From: Trametopsis cervina
Taxonomy: Eukaryota > Basidiomycota > Agaricomycetes > Polyporales > Irpicaceae
Length of the DNA stretch: 64,000 bases
Reading direction: 5' to 3'
Assembly: GCA_022385755.1 (NCBI GenBank)
Contig: MU278355.1
Location: 4,974-68,973 of the forward strand
The notes beneath the pieces were generated by a model. That model was not told where the DNA came from. It was given only the letters and a program-made list of their open reading frames with translations, and ran no database searches. Made by a program: the position numbers and the translations under genes. Positions 41,601 to 52,502 of the stretch are shown here, piece by piece. Within the stretch, counting starts at the first letter, position 1; every line of letters begins with the position of its first letter.

Positions 41601-42455
41601 AGCATGCATCTTACTAACCTCTCGCTACTTTAGTGCACACCTCCCGCCGCTCCAATGCACGCAAGCTCTCATGATCGTGAGCTCCCCTCCGCTCAGCATG
41701 TGCACTGCGATGAGGATGCTTGCGACTTATGAGAGGTACCGTCGATATTGTTGCTTTACTGCATGCTCGGGGATCTCGGGCTGACTTTCGCATGCGCTTG
41801 CTGTGTTCAATTCATCCGACTTTCAAGCTCGCTCGAAACAATTTCTCGCTAACATGTAAGTAGGCGGTGGTATTGCTGATACTGCCGTTATGCCACTAGA
41901 CAAGCCATGTGTCGTCCAAGTGCCCGATGCAAGCAGCTTCCGAGACCGACACCGTAATCTCATGCACTTCTCATATATTGACGTAGCCCCAGCTGATCTT
42001 TATCATATTGTGGCTGCGTCAACAATGTAGATCTCTAAAAAAAATGTCTTGATTATGAATCATCGACTGCCCGACGTCACCCTGAACGTACTCCTAACTG
42101 TGTGCGCAGCCTATGAACGTATCCGCTATATTCTGCACTGCGGGTTGTTTATTCAGCGGCTGTATATTGCGCGACATGAATGATATCCGGTGGTTGTGTA
42201 GTCTTCCAGCCCATGACTACTGTATTTTAGTTCCTCCTCGGATGGAAAATCACAACGACACCTCGGCGGCCCTATATGTACTGACGGTCGGATACCCGAC
42301 GTGCCTGGAGAGAAATTAATCATCGCTCAGATACGTTCCTCAAAACGATATTGCTCTACAATTTCACAGGTTAAATGTATCCACGCGGGTAATCCATCCC
42401 TCTTCAAGAAGGATGGGATGGTAGAAGGAACGAGACGGGCGCTTCTATTTACGAG
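41601..42455. other. Unique spacer between duplicated units
   Basis: About 850 bp without a supported gene and not shared between the two duplicated units. Mixed AT-rich sequence; nothing recognised. Confidence 0.45.
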
Positions 42456-42906
42456 GGCTTCCTAATATAGCATTCGGATTAGTCAGCACACGTAACAGTT
42501 GGAACAATGAATGACTGGCTCTCTGCATCCTTTGGCTGGTGCCGTCTAGCATCGGGCGCATGTTGGTCATACCATGTACTTACATCGCAGCAGCAATTGC
42601 ACTAAAAAGCATCCATGGCAGATCAAACTCCGACACATCTCCCTGTCTAAATTGCAAAGCAACGCGCCGTGGGGGGAAGTCAGATAGCACTCACACCCTT
42701 GCATGCACCCAAGAGTGGGATGGAATTCAGACAATGGAATTCACAAGAAAGACAAGACAGGACTTTTGACCCTGAATACACTCCTTCAAAGTCCGCACGG
42801 CACTTTTAAACGTTCATCGCGCAGCACCCAACACAGGAGACGTATTGGTCTGTGTGCGCACGGCGGCCTCTGACTTCGCCTCTCCAGCCTCGCCGTTTTC
42901 TTTGGG

Positions 42907-44792
42907 ATGAGAGTATCATGTGTGGCGCATCTCTTGAGATCGGTCAGCTTCTCGTTGCGTAGGCACTTGAAGCCCGCTCGAGATTTGCGCCACCGTGGGT
43001 TCTCCGCACACTCTCGCATCAGCACTGAGGCTCTCTTTGAGTTTACGTCCGAGCGATGGCTTTGTAATGAGGAACAACGTGAGTCCCGTCCCTCGATGAA
43101 GTATCTTAGCTGATGCTCGACGTATGCGGACCAGACCGCAAAGCGCGACGCACTCCGTTTGATCCTGAAGCCTTGGAGCGCATAGCTTGCAGCATCGTTT
43201 CTGCAGAGCGCTGTCTGTCGTGGACGAAAATTGGCGAAGGTATGGGCGCGTGGTCTCCGCGAGTTAGCCATCGTTCATTATGGTTGTGCAGGCTCTTTCA
43301 ACAGAGTCTTCCTGCTCCGGTTCGACAACGCCACCGAGGCCGTCGTGCGCATCCCCTGTTCACTCGTTGGCAACATAGAGCGAGCGATTGCCAGTGAGGT
43401 TGCCACTATCTCTTACGTTCGAGACCGTTGGGCAGAGAACAACAAGGTGCCGAAGCCCCCCAAGGTTCTCGCGTGGAATGGAACGCGCGACAATCCCGCT
43501 CAGACGCCATATATGATACTCGAATATGCTCCGGGAGTGACACTCAAGTCGCGATGGGACAAGATTGAAGGAGACACTGCTGGGCAAGCGCTGAAAAGTG
43601 TGATGGCCCTCGAATTTATGCTATTCCATCAACGCTTTGCGCAAAACGGCTCGCTGTATTTCGCAGAAGATGTCTCGGAAGACCTTCGTAGGCGACCCCT
43701 TTACGACCCCAGGGATAAACTCTCTTCGATGGAAGAGCTGAATGCGAAGTTAGAGACTAAATACCGCATCGGGCCTTCTGCGAATCGCGAGTGGTGGCGT
43801 GGCGGCTACGCTCAAGTGCCAGCCGACCGAGGGCCATGTAAGTCCATCCTCATGCCCACAGGACACTAGTCATAGTCATACTCACCGACACAGGGCCTGA
43901 CCTGCAAACCATCATCAAGAGTGCAGCAGAGTTTCAGCTACGCGCCATAGATGCTAGAGTCGTGGACTTCTCATTTCCGCACTCGAAGTGCAAGCCATCC
44001 GACATTCCACTCCTACAGCGCCTCTTGAACCTCTGCATAACTGTGGCACCACACATCGTACCCAGCGATCCCGCCCTGACAATGTCAGTCCTCACCCACC
44101 CCGACCTCTCGCTGAACAACATCATCGTCCCGCCCGACGGATCCGCTGCGGCAACAAGCACAATAGACTGGCAGGGCGCAACCATATCCCCATTCTGCAT
44201 TGTCTGCCGCATCCCGCCCGCCATCAGCTACGACGGCGCCGTCATCCCCATCCCCTCGGACGGGTCGATGCCTCTGTGGCCCGAAGGCTTCGACGCAATG
44301 TCCCCCGAAGAACAAGAGTTCGTGCGCGCCCACCACCGTTACGCTTGCCGCCATCGCTACTACCTGCAAACCGAGGCGACGATTCACTACGAGCGCGCGA
44401 AAGCGTGGGTGCTCCCGCACTACAACGTGCTCGCCAACCTCGTTCCGTTCATCACGCGTTGTGTGTCCGACGGCCCGGCCACCCTACATACCATCCTCGT
44501 TGAGCTCCAGAAGTGTTGGGCGGAGTTCGCGCCGGACGTGCCGTGTCCCATTGACTTTACGCCTGAGGAGGTCGCAAGGCATGAGAGGGAAGAAGAAGAA
44601 CGGAAGGCGTATGAGAAGAACGTGGCGGAGCTGTATGAGGAGGTCGGGTGCTCGCTGGACGAGTCCGTGCCGCCCGATCATTATGAGACTGCGATGGAGA
44701 TTGTGGAGCGACGCCGCGCGGAGTGGGACGAGGTGGCGATGAAGGGCCCGTTTCCGTTCTACGAGGGCGCGTACAACTATTTTCTTAGCTGA
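42907..44792 (+). CDS. Aim9-like APH-family kinase, copy B
   Basis: Tandem paralogue of the gene at 39510, with the same four-exon layout and the same phases. The start MRVSCVAHLLRSVSFSLRRH is again a likely mitochondrial leader. The motifs are intact: LFEFTSERWLCNEE, SFNRVFLLRFDN, VVRIPCSLVGNIER, YMILEYAPGVTLKSRW, HPDLSLNNIIV (HxDxxxxN) and TIDWQGA. Divergence from copy A is uneven: the middle (for example the stretch after LFHQRFAQNGSLYF) differs at many positions. The last 290 bp, from LVELQKCWAEF to the stop, are nearly identical in DNA. Both copies look functional. Same transcription direction, 1.5 kb apart. Confidence 0.87.
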
Positions 44793-45070
44793 GGTGTATC
44801 GCACCGGCACCACGGCACCTGACATAGCGACGTCAAGGGCGTGAATCTCGTCTGCTATTCTGCGCCACGCAATTTGAGTCTCCATCACCGCCACCTTATA
44901 CCTTGTAATCTTCTATGAGCACATACCCCCACTCACGATCAATCCGCATCCTTTCCTTTCTCAAAGTATAAAGCTACAACTATACAAATATAACCGGGGT
45001 ATACAACAACACAGAGGATCGAGTCGGCGGCCGAATATGATATCAATAAACATCGATTGCCGGGCCACCC

Positions 45071-46532
45071 TCACGACATGCTCAGACTCCGTTTGCGCAT
45101 CTGCGGCGGCCGATTCCGACGTGTCTTCTCCGTCCCAGGCGGCGTCGGCGGGCGGAAGTACTTGTCGTGCGGGTCTGGGACGATCACGTGCACGTACGGG
45201 AGGAAGCCGACCACGTCTGTGGCGAAAACTCGTTAGGTCAGATCGGCTCGGATGGGCAGAGCAGGGTGGGGACGTACCGCGGAAAATGAGCCCGGGTAAC
45301 TTGGCGGTCTCGACGGGAGGCTTGAGCTCTTTGCCGAGCAGCTCGGCGAGGCGGGGGTACGTCGTCTTGTCGTCGATCAGATGAGCCGTCTCAGGGCGTG
45401 TCGCTGCCTATGTATGGAGAACGACTGTCAGCATGAAAGCTAATCAGCGGTGCCGAGAGAAAAGGATTGCGTACCACCTCGAGATAACGGTCAATATCGT
45501 CGTGGCCAGTCACTGCGTAATCGACACTTGAGTTCTATACTCGTGGTCAATAAGGTACATCCGGGGGCATGGATTGAGAGATTACTCACTGAGTCAAGGA
45601 TGTATTCTAGGACATTATCCATAACTGTTCGCCGGTTCTGAACATGAGATCAGCTCTGTGCTCGCCAGGGACATCGAAAAATAGAGGGGATGACCTACCG
45701 CTGGCATCTTCCCATACTTCTTGTAGGTCTTCCTATCCAGCACCTTAAAGTACCTCACAAACACCAGCCCATGCCAGCAATACCTCGCGTTGTTCACACT
45801 GTCCACATAATCCTTGAGTCCCATTTTTTCACCCAGGTCTGCGCTGTTCGTGTCGGGCTCCATCCCCTCCGGCACGTCGCCCACCGTGACAGCCCACTTG
45901 TCCGCGAACGCGCCGCCGGTGATGACAACCATATCGTGTGGGCGGCCCTCGTCAGCCACTACCGATTCCAGCTGCAGAATCGAACGCATATACTCCCGCC
46001 ACTTGTCATGATGCTCAGCGAGGTACATGATAAAGCTCCGCTTCGGTGCCGTGTACACCACGTTTAGCTCGTGCACGACGAGCTTCGCGAACGTCTCCAC
46101 CGTCTCACTGCGCACCCGCACCGCCTCAGGCCTGATCGGTCGCTCGTAGATATTCCATGGGCCCGCAGGGACGCGTGCGGTGTATGTGCGGTGCTCATCT
46201 TCGTCGCAGAACAGATCCCGCCGGCGTGAGTCAAAGTCGCCCGTATAGTCCGCCGGAGGTAGATTGTGCAGCGGTAGGAACACGTCGCCGGGGTAGAGCG
46301 CTTCAAACTTGGACCACATCGGGAACGCAGCCCAGTACTTCTGCGGCGTAAAGAAGCCTGCGTTGCCCATCGGAAAGTCGAAGGTGAAGAAGATGATAGG
46401 CGTCATGAGGGCCTCGCCCAGCCCGCGCGAGTGCACCTCCATCGCTCTGCGATAGTCGCGGAAGCGTTGAACGGTGTCGACGCCGCGCGCCGCGGCGGTG
46501 ATGTTGACCCAAGTAAGGGAGTTGTCCGGCAT
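45071..46532 (-). CDS. Orphan multi-exon protein, no family recognised
   Basis: I do not recognise this product. Four introns are supported by good splice sites. The large first exon starts at ATG 46532 (MPDNSLTWVNITAAARGVDT) and ends after KYGKMPA. The next exons give NRRTVMDNVLEYILDS, then VDYAVTGHDDIDRYLEV, then a segment with DDKTTYPRLAELLGKELKPP, then DVVGFLPYVHVIVPDPHDKY. The protein is soluble, about 410 residues, aromatic-rich (FFTFDFPMGNAGFFTPQKYW), without signal peptide or membrane helix, and ends in a basic tail RKRSLSMS. Regular codon use and clean splicing say it is a real gene. It lies between copy B of the Aim9-like pair and the transporter pseudogene; the 3' ends converge. 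Confidence 0.7.
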
Positions 46533-47539
46533 GGTGTCTGGTAGTAATGGGAGAGTGTGGCGTATGTGACACAGCGGCCGTTCACTTATATGGACGAGAG
46601 GTTCGGCCTTTGTGGCGATGCCGGGTTCGCCACAAACAAAGACAATAAACACGGCAAGGATCTGCGTTTGTACTTACATGTCGTGGCCAGTGCTGTACAT
46701 CATGGTACACAGCTACCAGGAGGCTGCCATTGTGAAATGTTCCCACGATTGTCGTAACACGCTGTTGGTATGTTAGATCATAATCTGCATGCGTATCTTC
46801 CCCCATGATAAAGTACAATACTCACATGAAGCCGCGGGCTTTCGGAGTTGATTAAGCTTGAACCCTATACATCTTCCGAGGGTTGTCGCAGCGTCACCAT
46901 AAGGCCTATAACATACACCCGAACCTGTACAAGGCAGACTCGCATGTAATAAAAGATGAGCACAGTAACTGCCCGCTCAATTCGTCAGGAAACACAGCTT
47001 CTCCGAATAAGGGCTTATGAGTTATAGCCACCGCGACATCGCGCGCAGGCAAAGGCGCTGTAATATAATAGGGTATTTACCCCGTTGCTACGGAGTCAAA
47101 CATTCCAAAGATAACGGTGGTCCAGCATAGGGTCCCACATAGAGTTGGAACGATCTTACAAAACTGAGGTCGGTGCACAATTATTCGTGGCTGACTCGTG
47201 ACAGGGTGTGTCGATCAGCGTCTTCACGCGGGAAATACGCCCCGCTATGAGCTCTGTGCTGATGTTCACTTCCACATACGTGTAGAACAATTGTTTTACA
47301 CACCTGAGGCTTGTGATAAACTGGCCAGATTTCGTAAGCGTATGCGGAGCCGAGCAAAAACAATTGGCTTCTTTTGTCTGTCGGGCGGGATCGATATTAT
47401 TGCGCGTTTTCTACGCCGAGACGTCCTTGCAAATCATACCGTAGCTGCATTTTATCGTAAACAACCGTAGAGCCAAACAGAAATAGGGGGTAGTGATACG
47501 TGGAACCTGTTGTGAGCGGACGCTTGACCTGAGCACGCC
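46533..47539. other. Intergenic with decayed transporter 3' flank
   Basis: About 1 kb without a gene. The part from about 47300 to 47539 resembles the 3' flank of the intact MFS paralogue (52300-52502), showing the transporter duplication included downstream sequence. Confidence 0.45.
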
Positions 47540-48584
47540 CAGACTCTTTAAACTGATGTCGCGTCAGTAAAACCTCCTTGCCCTCGGGACGAGTGCTCAG
47601 ATGACGATCAATGTCGACATCATCGACACAAGGCTGGACGACACACAAAAGCGAGGTCAGCCTGTCATGAAGGGTGCAGCAACACAACGGCCATAACCGC
47701 TCACAAAGGCTGGAGCGCCGTGATTCTGAACTTGGACGCCAGTAAGCCAGTGAGGAAAGGGAGCACGGCCGAGCCCGTTTGGCCGATTCCACTGACCCAG
47801 TATATAGAGCGCCGGTGTAAAGCCACTTGGGGAGGATGTCGTTCGAACGGCAAATCAGAATGGGATACATGGGGCCCATATTGAGCCCGACGAAGCCCAT
47901 AGCGATGGCGCTCTCGATCATAGACAGGGCGGCCCAAACTGCCACTTTAAACCTGTGGACGGAACAATATGGTGAGTGCCTGGGATAGCGGGAGAAGGAC
48001 AAAGGATATACCTAACTCGCGCGATGGCGAGAGAGCGACGTAGACGAACATAACGCGATGGTCGCCGATTTGTGATAGACGAGCACTTGCGTTCGTCAAG
48101 TAAGACTTGTCACTGACCTTCTGATTCAGCGATGTAAATCCAATCCTCACCAACATCAAACCTATATCGATAGAAGTTAGGAAGGAGGTTTGGTAACATT
48201 GATAACATCCGTACCACTAGAGAAGCTCGACGAGACATATCCCGTAGACGCACCTCCATCTTGCTTCTCATAGATGAAGGTCACGGTTCTTGTGATGAAA
48301 CAATGAGCTATGATAGAACAGGTCCGCACTTACCGCTGAGCATTACCTCAATGACGACGTAGATGAGTGTCCATAACAATGAGAAATGCACCAAAAGTCG
48401 TCAAGGGTTCACTGAGAGGATTATTCACGCTCTTCCCTGAGAGCAGCATTTTCACGCATTGCTGCATAAAAGGCGCCGTAGGGTAGCTCCTCGCCGTCAA
48501 TGACCTTGAACCGGAATACAGCGCACAAAGCGATGAGCCCAAGAGACGTTGAGATGAGGTACTGGAATGATCAGTGGGCGCCAT
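47540..48584 (-). pseudogene. Truncated MFS transporter pseudogene (copy 2)
   Basis: Corresponds to the C-terminal half of the transporter at 52503. Recognisable pieces are VAVWAALSMIESAIAMGFVG, LNMGPMYPILI, ILPKWLYTG, WVSGIGQTGSAVLPFLTGLL and LRFRITALQPL-like sequence near the end. Damage: two extra bases after WLYTGA shift the frame before WVSGIGQ. The intron after FKVID has lost both splice sites (donor GT to GC, acceptor AG to TG; about 48494 and 48443), and reading through meets a stop soon after REERE. Part of the following exon (the ESKYKQIFKLPAVH segment of the paralogue) is deleted. The N-terminal half and promoter are absent; homology stops near 48584. The original stop codon is kept, as ARRFY before TGA. 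Confidence 0.88.
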
Positions 48585-49833
48585 CCTAATTGGGGTCCCT
48601 GATCCACGTGATATCGCAGTGGTAGGTTGAGTGGCAGACGAATTTTAACTTCGTTTGTGTGTTGTATCCTGAACAAGAGCGGGGCGATTCATAACCGTTT
48701 TAGCTAGTACTGCTGTGAATCGGTGGCCACCGTCGTCTTGCTCGGGCCTCTCAGAGGAGCCCGACTGGTCTTCAAGAGTTAACATGTACGTTTAAGCCTG
48801 TAGCAGACATGATTGATGAGGGAGGCAGCGTTCTCGGAAATAGTTGAGTATGGAAACCTCCTTGATGATCATGCTCAGATACGACCGAACAGATGGAGTG
48901 CACCCAGCTCGTGAGAGAGACCAGCTCTTCTCTCGTGATTATCAATGGAAGGGCTGGTAGTGATATCACTCAAAGATGATGCCCGGTCCAGAGGACATAT
49001 AATGCGTCAGTACGAAGCAAAGATGATACAATGTAAGATACTACTACACTCATTATTGCAGACTCAGGAGTGCCGATGGCTTGCATGCATATATACAAAC
49101 TGTACGTCATTTCAGCTTCATGTTTTGTGGCTATTAAATAAAAAACGCCATAGTGTACGCGAACTCGCTTCTCGCAAAGTCAGTATTTCGCTCCGTGGCC
49201 TGTCTGTTACAACTGACCACAACTTCTTCTCCGCCAGTTTGAATGCTAGAGTAAGCCTGCGAGTCTATGATCGCGATGACATTCCTGTAACAACCAACAC
49301 AGCGTGGCAAACCGCGACGCTCCCTACATACCCTCGCCTAGGTGCTAATTCCACCTCACCACGCAGCCGCGCAATACCGACACAGCTGTGGCATTACCCA
49401 CCTCTGGGATCGTCAACAACGTACGATTAAAAGAGGAATATCATCTCAATGTGCTACCTACTTCCACTCAGACGTCGCACTCAAATATGAGCAGATTAAT
49501 GGCACTCCGATGTACGAGCTGGGCAGCGAGGTAGTGTGAGTTACGAGCGTGTCGATCTGATACAACATGAACTCATCTGGTGCCGCCTCTCGCGATAGTT
49601 GGCCTCATGGCCGCGAAAAATGGAGAGTGATGCCGTTACCCGACTCTCATTCTTTTCTGCCCCTTGCGCACCACGGTCGAATCCCTGCTGATCCTCCAAG
49701 TCCATACACATAGGCAAATCATCAGCGGAGATGATGGAATGGGAAACGGCCTTCATAACGGGTTGATATATTGTACTATGTCACGTTTGATACAGCATCT
49801 ATATTGCGTTCTCTCGATCGGGTTCAAGGCCGG
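48585..49833. other. Intergenic, pseudogene breakpoint to GS-like gene
   Basis: About 1.25 kb. The transporter homology ends abruptly near 48584. A forward frame around 48945-49430 is open but resembles nothing and has no convincing splice pattern. No RNA gene seen. Confidence 0.4.
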
Positions 49834-51423
49834 TCAATAGAAATTGATCAACTTTGTCATTGACTCCTGCTCTGTGTCACCAACGAGCGCCCTCTCCAAT
49901 GTCTGGTATGGCAAAGATGAGTTGAGTTCGTTATCAAACATCCGTTGTACGCACCGCATTGACACTCAGATACGTGGAGACAAAATTATGACCAAGGGCT
50001 TCCCGGAGCTCTTGGTCGTTGTCTAAATTCTCTCGTGCCTGACTAAGAGTCGAAGGGACTCTGCCAGTGTTCTGAACTCCGTTCTCTACTTTCTCCTCAT
50101 CATTCATCAGGGCAACAGGCTTCGCACAGTCTCCAGACTGCAGTGGCGTGCCGTCAATGAGTGCCTTCGTTCCGGCCCCTAACAGCCCAGCGAGGACGGG
50201 GTGCGGGTTGGCAGTGGCATCCACAAAGCGGCACTCGAAACGATGTTGTCCAGGGGAGCCGGAGAGACGAACAGCCGCCTCACGATTGTCAGTTCCCCAC
50301 GAGACGTATGTGCCTCCAGACCAGATGCCATCCACTACGCGGGCATACGAGTACTTCGTAGGTAGCGTCAAGGCGCACAGTGCGGGGATGTGCGAGAGAA
50401 CACCCTGTAGGAATGAACGCTCGCTAGCTGTCATTGTCGGCCCCAGGTGGACATCCGCGCCGGGCGAGGGTACTGCGGAGGATGTGTTGTGCACGGAAAT
50501 ATTCGTGTGCATGCCACTTCCACCTGGTATGGTGTTAATAATGATGCGGAACCACTAGGTAATGTGGCCACATACCGCTTGTGGCGAACAGCCTCGGTGC
50601 GAATGTCGCCTGCAGACCGTGCTTGCTCGCGACGTTGTAGATCGTCTCGCGTGTTTGAATCAATGCGTCGGCTGCTTCCATAGGCGGCAGTGGGCCTGTA
50701 ACGACTTCATACTAGGATAAAATATCAGCGTGGCATGTCATGATGATGAGAGAGACGAACCTGGCCTGGCGCTGCCTCGGGATGGTACATTTGCAGCTCG
50801 ATGCCAGCTCCGTCTAGCAGGTCCGCGATCTCTTCCATGACCTTGCTCTGCACGCTACTAGAACGCATCTTAGAAGAGGCCGACCGGTCAGCCCAGTTCA
50901 CAGGCACTATAGTCGGCTCCGTCGCACTGAGCAATATGAACTCAGACTCATATCCTACAAGGTATGTGATCCCCGCGGCTTTCTGTGCACGGTCAAGAAC
51001 CTGTTTCAGGATCCATCGAGGACATAGTGGAACCGTGAGGCCATATTCGGGACTAGGGGTCTTCTCTTGAAAGAATCCCATGACACTCGCATGACCAGGA
51101 GCGTACGGTGCGAGGCGGAAAGAGCGCAGATCGAGGACATAATGATACTCGCCTACCGCAGTGAAGCCAGGCGTCAACGCAAGGAACACGATTCCGAGTA
51201 CGACTTTGGCGAGCGATACACCAGGACGAGAGGATCGTAGGAGCTTGGTGAAATACTTGCGGGGCACGACTCGGTACCTTGTATTGTTGATGTAGTCCGC
51301 CCAGGTGATGCGGATGTATCTAACCCCAAGCGACTCGAGATACGTGTCGTCCTGCAGGTTGCCTACTGTTTGCTGTTTGACTGTTGCGGGAGTGTATGCG
51401 ACACCGTATGTCGATTCAGACAT
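49834..51423 (-). CDS. Type I glutamine-synthetase-like enzyme (FluG C-terminal type)
   Basis: Four exons from ATG 51423 to stop 49834, about 450 residues. The N-terminal beta-grasp part includes YIRITWADYINNTRYRVVP and GFFQEKTPSPEY. The catalytic part follows: YLVGYESEFILL (metal-ligand glutamate), then after splicing PGQYEVVTGPLPPMEAAD, LFATSGGSGMHTNISVHN (GxGMHxN, ATP/glutamate site), GTDNREAAVRLSG and HRFECRFVDATANPHPVLAG. These are the motifs of GlnA type I and of the C-terminal domain of Aspergillus FluG. The FluG amidohydrolase half is absent. Standalone fungal members have unknown substrates; ATP-dependent gamma-glutamylation is plausible from family chemistry, but that is inference. 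All recognisable active-site motifs are kept. Confidence 0.87.
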
Positions 51424-52502
51424 GGCGTCTCCTATGAAGTAGCAGCACGGTTATGCGAGGATAGAAAATGGGAGTAACGTTATAAATACGCCATTCTGCA
51501 ATCATGGAAGCATGTGTTCCATCTGTTCAACACAAGAAGGCATTCTTAGACAACTAGTGAACATTCGCAGTGCATCCTAATCCAAGCGACCGCCGGCAAT
51601 CGAACTATAGAAAGATCAGAAATGAATTGAATGCAACCTCTGGCCTGAGCTACACTCACGGGTATCTCTAGTAGAGGGCAGTCGGTGGTATACATAGCGA
51701 GAAGAGGCGAACACACCACACCCGCTGGCCACTGACGCTCTATGTCATAGATCCCACGTGGCAAAAATATTCAGCGCTGCTCGCTTGTCAGTAACAAATG
51801 ATCCCGGTCAGTTCGCAGCTGTCCGGGCATTCGCCAACATGATGAACATGCTCTCAAGATGCAGGTGTCGACTTCTAAACCATTCATTCTCTGACAGGTT
51901 TATAATAACACTGATTATTGGATGGCGCATCTTTCAGCAATCTGAAGGCTACAGTACCAATAGCCACAGCCTGTGGTCCAATCGTCATATCGTCATCCCG
52001 TTTGCCACAAGTGTGCATTATCCACTGAAGTAAAACTGTCGGAAGACCGAAGACTGAATGCCGTGCCCCGAAGGGATCACCTTCGACCATGAGGTCGACT
52101 CCGTTTGTAGAAGTGGACGATCTGTGTTCTCGCCGTTCGCGGTTTACATATCATCCCAGTCGTTACGGACTCATATGTGGCCTCATGTACGCCAATTCCG
52201 ATGTTTCACGGTCGACCTCTCAGAATCCCACGTAGCTGTGCCAATATTCACTTCCTCATACGTCAAGAACCATTATTGTCCATAACCTTAGGCTCGCGGC
52301 AAATTGATCATTTTCGCAAGGGTGCTGCGGGGCTGAGAAAACACAATCACTTTTTGTCGGACATGTCTTCTATTCCAAGCTGTCTTTGCAAACATAGCGG
52401 CGTGCTTGTGCAGAATACCCATGAAACCAGACAAAAATAAAGGGTGACGATATAGAAATCTCTTGAATAAAGGCGACTCTAGCTCGTGAAAAGGATGCCG
52501 CG
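51424..52502. other. Intergenic, GS-like / MFS copy 3
   Basis: About 1.1 kb with the GS-like promoter (a TATA-like TATTTATA on the minus strand near 51480) and the 3' flank of the transporter. No supported gene. Confidence 0.4.

Larger units (their letters stand above)
39199..44960 (+). repeat. Tandem segmental duplication (two units)
   Basis: Unit A (39199 to about 41600) and unit B (42456 to about 44960) share 5' flank (anchor GGCTTCCTAATATAG at 39199 and 42456), the whole Aim9-like gene and the 3' flank (CACATACCCCCACTCA). The offset is 3,257 bp at the 5' anchor, 3,397 at the ATG and 3,381 at the stop. About 0.85 kb between units (41600-42456) is not shared. Confidence 0.85.

Noticed and set aside
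39510..44792. Antibiotic-resistance reading of the APH-like genes
   Set aside because: The family is broad; the mitochondrial leader and Aim9-like layout argue for a fungal housekeeping-type kinase.
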